NCBI GenBank assembly: GCA_036785325.1
Contig: JAXIVH010000156.1
Location: forward strand, 20,001-84,000
DNA from: Urophycis tenuis
Taxonomy: Eukaryota; Chordata; Actinopteri; Gadiformes; Phycidae
DNA: 64,000 bases
Reading direction: 5' to 3'
Within the stretch, counting starts at the first letter, position 1, and each line of letters begins with the position of its first letter. The notes below the pieces were generated by a model, which worked only from the letters and a program-made list of their open reading frames with translations, did not search any database and was not told the origin of the DNA. Position numbers and translations under genes: made by a program. This document shows positions 57,565 to 64,000 of this stretch, piece after piece.

Positions 57565-58565
57565 ATCTGTCAGCTGTGGGTCTTTCACAGCGGGTGATTT
57601 CCACTATACAGAGTGCTCGAGCCTCCTCCACTAGGTCTCTGTATGACTGTAAGTGGAGAGTGTTTGAGGGGTGGTGCCACGGAAACGGCCACATTCCTTT
57701 TCAGTGTCCGGTAGGTGTGATATTGTCATTCCTGCAGGACCTGATTGACAAACGAAAAGCCTTCTCCACGGTTAAGGTGTATTTGGCGGCCATCGCCGCC
57801 TGCCACGTGGGGTTTGGGAAGCAGACAGCGAGCCAGCACCCGCTGGTTTGCCGTTTTATGAAGGGAGCGCGCAGGCTTCTCCCCGTGTCCAGACCATTGG
57901 TACCACCATGGGATCTGGCGGTGGTTCTGGAGGGGCTTAAGGGCCCTCCTTTTGAGCCACTGGAAGGGGTGGACTTGAAACACGTGTCCCTCAAGACAGT
58001 GTTGTTGCTGGCCCTGGCTTCGGCTAAACGGGTTAGTGACATTCATGCGCTTTCGGTGCATTCCTCATGCGCTCAGCTCTTCCCGGGCGATGTAAGGATG
58101 ATTTTGAAGCCCAACCCGGCTTTTGTGCCTAAGGTGGTGGGCTCATATTCTCCGATTGACCTTGTGGCTTTTGCTGCCTCACCAGATGAGCAGTCGCCGC
58201 ATGCGTTATGTCCAGTCCGTGCGGTGCGCACTTATATGGATAGGACGAGGGGTTTCAGGAGGAGCGATCAGCTGTTCGTCTCCTGGGCTAACCCTCATAA
58301 GGGGAAACCTGTCACAAAGCAGCGCCTGTCCCACTGGGTGGTGGAGGCGATTGCCTTGGCCTATACGAGTCAGGGTTTGCAGCCACCTGTGGGGCTGCGG
58401 GCACACTCGACTCGGGGCTTGGCCACATCCTGGGCCTTATTCAGGGGAGTTTCTGTTCAGGATATTTGTGCTGCGGCGAGTTGGTCCTCGCCTCTCACTT
58501 TTGTCCGTTTCTATATGCTGGACGTCTCTGCTCCGTGCGTGGCACGCGCAGTTTTGTTGTCCTGA
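57540..58565 (+). CDS. DIRS ORF3, tyrosine recombinase
   Basis: 341 codons from ATG (MGLAPEWLNLSAVGLSQ), in the -1 frame relative to RT. The N-terminal SAM-like region (TRSLYDCKWRVFEGWC, FLQDLIDKRKAFSTVKVY) precedes the catalytic domain. The catalytic set of the family is visible: Arg in LLALASAKRVSDIHAL, His-x-x-Arg in RAHSTRGLATSWAL, and Tyr in FVRFYMLDV near the end. The enzyme would integrate the circular DNA form. The start was chosen because the protein family begins about here. The same frame is open upstream to 55245 across the whole RT gene. Confidence 0.9.
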   Translation: MGLAPEWLNLSAVGLSQRVISTIQSARASSTRSLYDCKWRVFEGWCHGNGHIPFQCPVGVILSFLQDLIDKRKAFSTVKVYLAAIAACHVGFGKQTASQHPLVCRFMKGARRLLPVSRPLVPPWDLAVVLEGLKGPPFEPLEGVDLKHVSLKTVLLLALASAKRVSDIHALSVHSSCAQLFPGDVRMILKPNPAFVPKVVGSYSPIDLVAFAASPDEQSPHALCPVRAVRTYMDRTRGFRRSDQLFVSWANPHKGKPVTKQRLSHWVVEAIALAYTSQGLQPPVGLRAHSTRGLATSWALFRGVSVQDICAAASWSSPLTFVRFYMLDVSAPCVARAVLLS

Positions 58566-58638
58566 AACGAACAGAGTACTTTTCCTGTAGGTTGGTGGAC
58601 GCTCGATAAGCTTGTCTGGCAATACGGGAGCAACCATA

Positions 58639-58734
58639 TCCCATAGTGAGACATCGAAACGAATATTATGAAAGAGAACTTTAGGTTATTTACATAACCC
58701 CGGTTCTCTGAGTAATATGAGTGAGATGTCTCAC
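58639..58734. repeat. DIRS internal complementary region
   Basis: The left half (58639-58680, 'tcccatagtgagacatcg...gaaagagaac') is the reverse complement of the element's first bases (53140-53180). The right half (58680-58734, 'tttaggttatttacataacc...gagatgtctcac') is the reverse complement of its last bases (58920-58976). This is the template bridge by which DIRS ends are completed. Confidence 0.92.
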
Positions 58735-58756
58735 CAGACAACCCTTCTTGCTTGGG

Positions 58757-58930
58757 CGAGTGAGAAGAGGTGCTTATCTTGAATGACGTGATGCCGTCCG
58801 CATGAGCTATTTAAGGTAGGTGGGACTACCTGGTGCGGACGGACACGTTTCACCAGCCAATCGGGATTGGCGTAATGAGATAAATGCTTCTGAGGTATGC
58901 AGCGGGGCGTGCATCCCATAGTGAGACATC
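58757..58930. repeat. Right inverted terminal repeat of DIRS
   Basis: Complement of 53163-53338. It extends to 'ccggggttatgtaaataacc' at the outer end, which is matched by the internal complementary region rather than by the left repeat. Confidence 0.9.
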
Positions 58931-59277
58931 TCACTCATATTACTCAGAGAACCGGGGTTATGTAAATAACCTAAAGATACCATGAAGGAGCCACGAGTGA
59001 TGGGGCCGAGGTGTGAATCAGCAGCATGTAGAAGATCCAAAAAACACTACTGCAATGAAGTCAGTGAGGCAGACAGGGAGGGGATTTTTAAAAACCTTTG
59101 GACAAATATGAACTGGGAGGAGAAGAGGACGTATGTTGGTGGCCTGATAGATGTGCTCCCGGTGAAAAGGAGAAGAGGATCAGAAGATTCTCGACGGTCA
59201 TCTACTTTGTTTTGTTTTTTGAGAGTTAATGGGCAGAGAAGGAGAGTCTGCAAGACGTTTTTTTTTGTCTACCTTAG

Positions 59278-59664
59278 GTATAGGGGAATGGTCTGCCCTT
59301 AACTGGCCAAAGGACCCAAACACACTTGAGCGCACGCACAATACACAACCAAACACACTTGAGCGCACACACAATACACACAGATAGGCAGGCCACGAGT
59401 TTCTCACCAGCTTTTTAAGCAGTCTTCCAAAGATGCCATCACACTACTGCAGATCAACCAGCTCCAACCTTTACCTAGAGCCTGTCTTTCAATCAATTAA
59501 TCATGTCCACACGTTTCAAGGCAGATCTTCACTGATGAATTCCACCGTTTAAGAGTACTCTCGGATGTGTGTGACCATGTTGTATAGCAGTACGAGTTAT
59601 GAGTAAATATCATTGCATGCATAGAAGTCTTTGCTGTCTCCATAGTCAGGAAAGGTCTTATATG
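59278..59664. other. No recognised gene
   Basis: Short imperfect tandem 'cacttgagcgcac(g/a)cacaatacaca' (59320-59378), then AT-rich sequence with no domain. Confidence 0.45.
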
Positions 59665-61263
59665 CTTGAAATTTGATTAATTAAATTTAATTGTGTTTTT
59701 AACTTTCTTAACGTGTTGCTTAAAATTAAGATTAGAATCGAAAATTACACCAAGGTACTTAAAATGTTCAACCACCTCAAGTCTCTCTCCACCCACAATG
59801 ACAGATGGTTGCTGTCCCTCTGTTGACTGTCGGGAGAACAACATACAAACAGTTTTATTTATATTCAGATGTAGACAACAGTTTTGGAGCCAATGGGACA
59901 CTGGCACCATGGCTCCTGAGAGTATTGCAGCAGCTTCTTGGATAGAGCTGGCATGGCAGTACAATACTGCGTCATCAGCATATAGTTGCATTTTAATATT
60001 TCTACAGACATCTGGTAAGTTATTGACATACAGGCTGAATAAAACAGGGCCCAATATCGAGCCCTGTGGTACACCAGCAGAACATGTGAGATATGAAGAC
60101 AAAGAATCACCAATTTGAACTGCCTGTTTTCTGTCCGACAGGTATGATTTCATCCAACAGAGGGCATTATTTGAAAAGTTAAAATACGTTAATTTGGCAA
60201 TAAGCAAGTCATGATTAATGGTGTCAAAAGCACGCTTTAAATCTAAAAATACCGCAGCTACAAACCCGCCCTGATCCAGCAGGCTTTTTAAGTTTTCTAG
60301 GAAATAGCAAGTAGCCGTCTCTGTTGAATGAAATTTCCTAAACCCAAACTGCATTGGATTAAGCGTGGCATAGTTATTATTTAAGTGTTCTGTCAGTTTT
60401 TTGATAACCCATTTCTCTGCTACTTTTGAAATTATGGGTAAAATACTTATTGGCCGATAGTTCTCAGATTTTGTCTTGTCCCCAGCCTTAAAGACTGGGG
60501 TGACCCTAGCAATCTTCCATGTTGATGGTCCTGTTCCCTGTTTTATGGAAAGATTTACAAGATGTACAATTGGGTCAGCAAGAGCCTCTTTATGGGTCTT
60601 CAAAAAGGTCATTAGTAAGACCAAATGTATCTCTGGCCTTTGAATTTCTTAGGGATAAGATTATTTTTATTACCTCTGGGAGAGATATTTCTTCTATGTT
60701 AAATATTGGTTTGCTTGCATCAACAGGATCGTGAGGAATCTGAGGAATGAACTCAACAGGAATCTGTTGAGTTCATTTACAATGGTGTCTAAGTTGTTAG
60801 TTAGCTCACCATTTACCTGGAGCTGTAGATCACTGAGATAGTTAGACTTGTCACGCCTCAATAATTTATTTAGATTGTTCCATATTAGCTTTCCATTACC
60901 ATTTGCCCATTTTATTGCCTCAATAAAAAACTCTGCTCTCGATTTGCGAGTCATCCTCAAGACTTTATTTCGTAGTGATGTAAAAACTTGCAGTTCTTGT
61001 TCTTAGAGATTGCTTTAAAGCATTATCTCTGTTTTAATTAGTTTTATAATTTCATTGTTCACCCAGGGCAGATTATTTTCATTTTGCTTGGATTTACCTT
61101 TTTTTTGTAAAGTGCGTTACAATGTCATTTACTTTTTTAATGAAACTATCTGAGCAGGTCTCAATATCATTATTTTCTAGAATATTAGACCATTCTATAT
61201 TTTGGATTTCCTCTTTCAGGAATTGTTGCTGTCTTTTGGGTATGAAATAGTATTGTTGACCTC
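59665..61263 (-). mobile_element. 5'- and 3'-truncated non-LTR retrotransposon (LINE)
   Basis: The 315-codon open frame at 59677-60624 is a reverse transcriptase: WKIARVTPVFKAGDKTKSEN, YRPISILPIISKVAEK, GFRKFHSTETA, FLDLKRAFDTINHDLL, SAGVPQGSILGPVLFSLYVN and catalytic QLYADDAVLY. Upstream, with frame changes, are the endonuclease-RT linker segments (SLRMTRKSRAEFFIEAIKW, RDNALKQSLRTRTASFYITT) up to about 61,250. The endonuclease is missing. The RT frame ends after FKQHVKKVKNTIKFN, before the expected C-terminus. This is a Jockey/I-group style RT; exact clade uncertain. Confidence 0.85.
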
Positions 61264-62030
61264 AGTGTTTCCCACAGAATTTTTGTAGACTATGGTGGGG
61301 AGCTCGCAATTCTCTAGGAGGGTCCGGGGGCATGCCCCCCCGGGAGAAAAAATTCAGTAGATTTCATTAAAATGCATCAATCTGGTGAATTTTGAAAACC
61401 AATTTATGACATCTCAATTACTGACAAATTACTTACAAACTGCTGGTACTGATTAGCCTGGCTGACGCGTCCACATCTCGATGAGATGGTGGTCTGATGG
61501 TGGTGCATTTTCTCGTATTTGAGGCGTGGTTTACGAATGCCTAGAGCCGTTTATTGGGCGCTACGAATGTCTATCAAATGGCGTCTGGTTCTTCACATGC
61601 TGCTTTGCGCGCGATTCATAGCCAATTGCTACTAAAAAATTAGCTACTAAAATTACATTAATTGCTACAAAAGCTACTTAATACACTTTCTAAAGCTGCA
61701 TCGAACGGTAACGTTGTGTCCGCTGCCATGTTGGATTAACACGCTACAAGCTTCGGTGTCGTGCATAGACGTCGTCATCGTATTTGCCCCCCCCCCCCCC
61801 CCCCCGTTCTGTGATTGGTTCCCTAACTCAGGGGAAAATAAGGGCGGTGGTTTCCAGGCTGTCTTTGCAGTGAGAATGAAATCGCGCGCAAAGCAGCATG
61901 GGAATTCCCAGGCTAGGTACTGATATGAATGTTGATGACACAATGTGTCATACTAAATGGGGTTGAGGGGTTTTCAGAAAGCATTTATAGAAAAATGACT
62001 AAAACACAGTGCTGAGCCTTTATATTACTA
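61264..62030. other. Possible non-autonomous hAT fragment and GC-skewed runs
   Basis: Starts 'cagtgtttcccacagaattt', which resembles the terminal repeat of common vertebrate hAT elements. A matching right end was not found, so this is tentative. It contains 'gggggcatgccccccc' (61328-61343) and a pure C run at about 61789-61805. No coding sequence was recognised. Confidence 0.35.
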
Positions 62031-62049
62031 GTGAACTGTCAAGTGCGCA

Positions 62050-62215
62050 GCTGGGGGGGCGGGGGGTCGCGAGGACGCCTTGCCATGGCGACGGGGGGCC
62101 AGGGCCAGCTAGCAGTGGTGGAGGCCCAGGTAGTAGTGGTGGGGGCCCGGCTAGCTGTGTTGGAGGCCCAGCTAGCAGTGGTGGTGGCCCAGCTAGCTCT
62201 GGTTGTAGCCTAGGT
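62050..62215. repeat. GC-rich tandem repeat, units of about 30 bp
   Basis: Five imperfect copies of 'gcccagctagcagtggtggtg'-type units with 'ggaggcccaggtagtagtgg' variants. Gly/Ser/Ala ORFs across it are artefacts. Confidence 0.75.
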
Positions 62216-62239
62216 AGCTGTGGTGTACAATTCTTCTTG

Positions 62240-62483
62240 TAATATATTCACAGAACATGAACAGAAGAAAACACTTTTTTTACTTTCATTAATGCACAAG
62301 TACCAGCACCTTTACAATTCCAGCAAGCCGGCATATCACTCCAAAATTAACACAGACATGCAGAATAAAGGATACAGTTTGACTGGGGATCAGTGCCGGA
62401 GCAAGATAAACAACATGCTCAACACCTACAAAAAGATCAAAGACCGTAATCAACAAACAGGGACTGAAAGAATAACTTGGTAA
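62240..62483 (+). pseudogene. Myb/SANT-like DNA-binding domain fragment
   Basis: An open stretch reading INTDMQNKGYSLTGDQCRSK, INNMLNTYKKIKDRNQQTG and ERITW. The GY.(L/V)(T)G(D/E)QC..K...(L)..TYK(K).(K/R)D pattern is that of the trihelix-like Myb/SANT domain found in transposon-derived and regulatory proteins. The beginning of the domain (first helix) is missing or in a preceding exon, and a stop follows ERITW. It may be an exon of the large uncharacterised gene around it or debris of a separate element. Confidence 0.6.
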
Positions 62484-64000
62484 TACTACACGGTAAGAAG
62501 TGTGTTTCCTAATAGACAATTTAAATGTGTGCAAGATCTTCTATATAACTGAAAGCTTGCACTTAATTCACATTTATATATATGCATTTGCAATACAACA
62601 TCAAAGGACTGCACTGCACTGTACAATGTGTGTCCTGACTGTAAAGGGCAGGCGTTTGCTATACTAGCAGAAGGTGACATGCAGAAAAGGTCAGATCACT
62701 CAGTGGTTGAATGAAACGGTAATTAGAGAAAATAAAAACAAAGATGGTGTCAAAGAAATGATCCCCATGAGAATTACAGCAAAGAAAAAAAAGACATAGG
62801 GTTAGGAGACCTGCTGGAGATGTTTCAAGATCAATCATTTGAAACGGCATGTATTTAATATCAAAAGTCAATTTTCACACTGCCGTGAATTGAGGCTAAA
62901 TATGTCCAACAAAGAATGCTTAATTCACGTGGATTTTTCTGAGAACTATTCATGTAAGCTTTCATCTGAAATACAGGCAATGCACTTCAACCAGAAACAA
63001 GCAACCCTCCAACACAGGCGTTCTTTATGTTGGTGGGACAGCAGAGCACATGTGCTTTGGCACAATTTCTTCATCAAAAGAGAAGCCCTCCTGCCATTTG
63101 GGCACATCTGTCCCCCATTCTTGATGAAGTTAGGACCTCACATCCATCTGTTGAGGTGGTGCATTTCTTTAGTGATGGCTCTACAACACAATATAGGCAG
63201 AAGGAAAATTTCTACCTCTTAACCACAGAGCTGGTGAACCGTGGCTTCAAAAGGGGAACATGGAATTTTTCTAAAGCGAGCCACGGGAAAGGTGCTCCCG
63301 ATGGAGTGGGAGGCCTCCTGAAACGGACGGCTGACAGGCTTGTTAGCCAGGGCCATGATATTGGATCAGCAGAGGACTTATACAGTGCTTTGGTTGATAG
63401 TGGTACTGTACGAGTCTTCTACATCTCTCAAAATCTTGTAGATGAATTCTTCAAGAAGATGCCAAGTTCTCAACCAGCAGTGCCTTCAACCATGAGAATA
63501 CATCAGGTGGTCACAGGGTCCTTGGGAAAGCTTCTTTATCAAGATGTAAGTTGCCCTTGCACAACCAGGCAGATTTTTGAGTGCCAGTGTGAAGACACAC
63601 ATGCCTTTAGCTTCGAGGTTCAGCCATCAACCACTGCACTGCCTCTAGTACATGCAAACAAGGAAAATGAAATTCCTTGGAGTCCACAATTGATTGGGCA
63701 GTGGTGTGTTGTAACCTATGAGGAGACAATTTACCCTGGCACCATTCAAGAAATCACAGAGACTCATGTGCAGGTGAGGTTCATGTCTCAAGTTGGAGTC
63801 ACAGTGAACCGCTTCTTCTGGCCCCTGAGAGATGACGTGCTCTGGTACTTGTTTGAAGGTGTTTTGCGAATCATTCCTCCTCCAAAGCCAGTAAATTCGC
63901 GCCATGTTGAAATTGATCAAGCTATCTGGTCAAGTTTGTTAAAGATCTAACCTAGTGTTCAATGGGAGGTGTTCACTCTGAAAGTATATGTTTTGTGTGT

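Larger units (their letters stand above)
53140..58976 (+). mobile_element. DIRS-type tyrosine-recombinase retrotransposon, 5.8 kb, near-intact
   Basis: Inverted terminal repeats, a Gag-like ORF, RT/RNase H and a tyrosine recombinase are present. So is an internal complementary region whose two halves match the extreme left and extreme right ends. LTRs and a DDE integrase are absent. This set defines DIRS elements, which integrate by recombination of a circular intermediate without target duplication. The host frame resumes directly across the insertion (GGRE before, DTMKEPR after), consistent with no duplication. All three ORFs look intact, so this copy may be young. Ends are assigned to within a few bases. 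Confidence 0.92.
49799..63950 (+). pseudogene. Large uncharacterised multi-exon gene with transposase-like C-terminus, broken by insertions
   Basis: I do not know this family by name; the sequence type recurs in uncharacterised fish and invertebrate proteins. Proposed parts: 49799-49829 (MDKTNESQDK, GT donor); 51055-51552 (Pro/Gln-rich, tandem repeats); 52625-52803 (MSVSVEELCSLVNVSYD then TAA); 53014-53139 continued at 58977-59277 (GESYVGKG...PRCESAACRRSKKHY, ADREGIFKNLWTNMNWEEKR, VNGQRRRVCKTFF); and 62840-63950. The last block has LIHVDFSENYSCKLSSEIQA, VEVVHFFSDGSTTQYRQKEN, GTWNFSKASHGKGAPDGVGG, then about 230 residues to a stop at 63950. HVDFSE, FFSDG and SHGKGAPDG look like acidic motifs of an RNase-H-fold nuclease (inference). 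Damage: a TAA in the third part, a 9-T run causing a frameshift near 59258, two frame changes at 63020-63095, and DIRS plus LINE insertions. It could be a transposon gene or a captured host gene. Confidence 0.6.

Overview
This window is vertebrate nuclear DNA, most likely from a ray-finned (teleost) fish. It holds spliced exons of three conserved animal genes, and between and after them a dense mix of TTAA-target Kolobok, PIF/Harbinger, hAT, Ty3/gypsy, DIRS and non-LTR elements, tRNA-derived SINEs and very long minisatellites. I cannot name the species. All intron-exon joins were read by eye from GT/AG sites, frame and protein resemblance.

Region 1 (1-23,000) carries the host genes. The 5' end of KATNAL2 (katanin-like AAA ATPase, N-terminal LisH region) lies on the minus strand at 2912-3827; the rest of that gene is off the left edge beyond a minisatellite-filled intron. 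DNAJC25 (an ER-type J-protein) is on the plus strand at 10519-14523 with five exons and looks intact. A spindlin-family gene (Tudor-like chromatin reader) is on the minus strand at 16293-21346 with five coding exons. KATNAL2 and DNAJC25 are head to head. Their shared upstream region is interrupted by a 507-bp TTA-flanked MITE and a young 5.4-kb Ty3/gypsy element (LTRs differ at 2 of 236 positions). DNAJC25 and spindlin are tail to tail. Introns hold large tandem arrays and a 584-bp hAT deletion derivative with a perfect 8-bp target duplication.

Region 2 (23,000-35,100) has no recognised host gene. It contains a broken non-LTR element, paired palindromes, a decayed hAT transposase, a degenerate telomere-like CCCTAA block and two tRNA-derived SINEs.

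Region 3 (35,121-49,716) is the most unusual part. It is a 14.6-kb TTAA-flanked Kolobok-type DNA transposon with two convergent genes: a 14-exon transposase on the minus strand and, on the plus strand, a gene ending in the cysteine-rich C-terminal ('ballast') domain of P2X7 receptors. A 1.8-kb non-autonomous gypsy element sits between the two genes. A 6.1-kb Harbinger element sits in a transposase intron, and that Harbinger is itself split by a second, 4-kb Kolobok. The inner Kolobok has the same two-gene plan: THAP-type transposase remnants facing a P2X7-C gene fragment.

Region 4 (49,799-64,000) looks like one large, broken, uncharacterised gene with transposase-like features on the plus strand. 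One of its exons is split by a 5.8-kb DIRS tyrosine-recombinase retrotransposon with intact ORFs and textbook terminal/internal complementary repeats. An intron is occupied by a 5'-truncated LINE and other debris. Its C-terminal coding block ends at 63,950.
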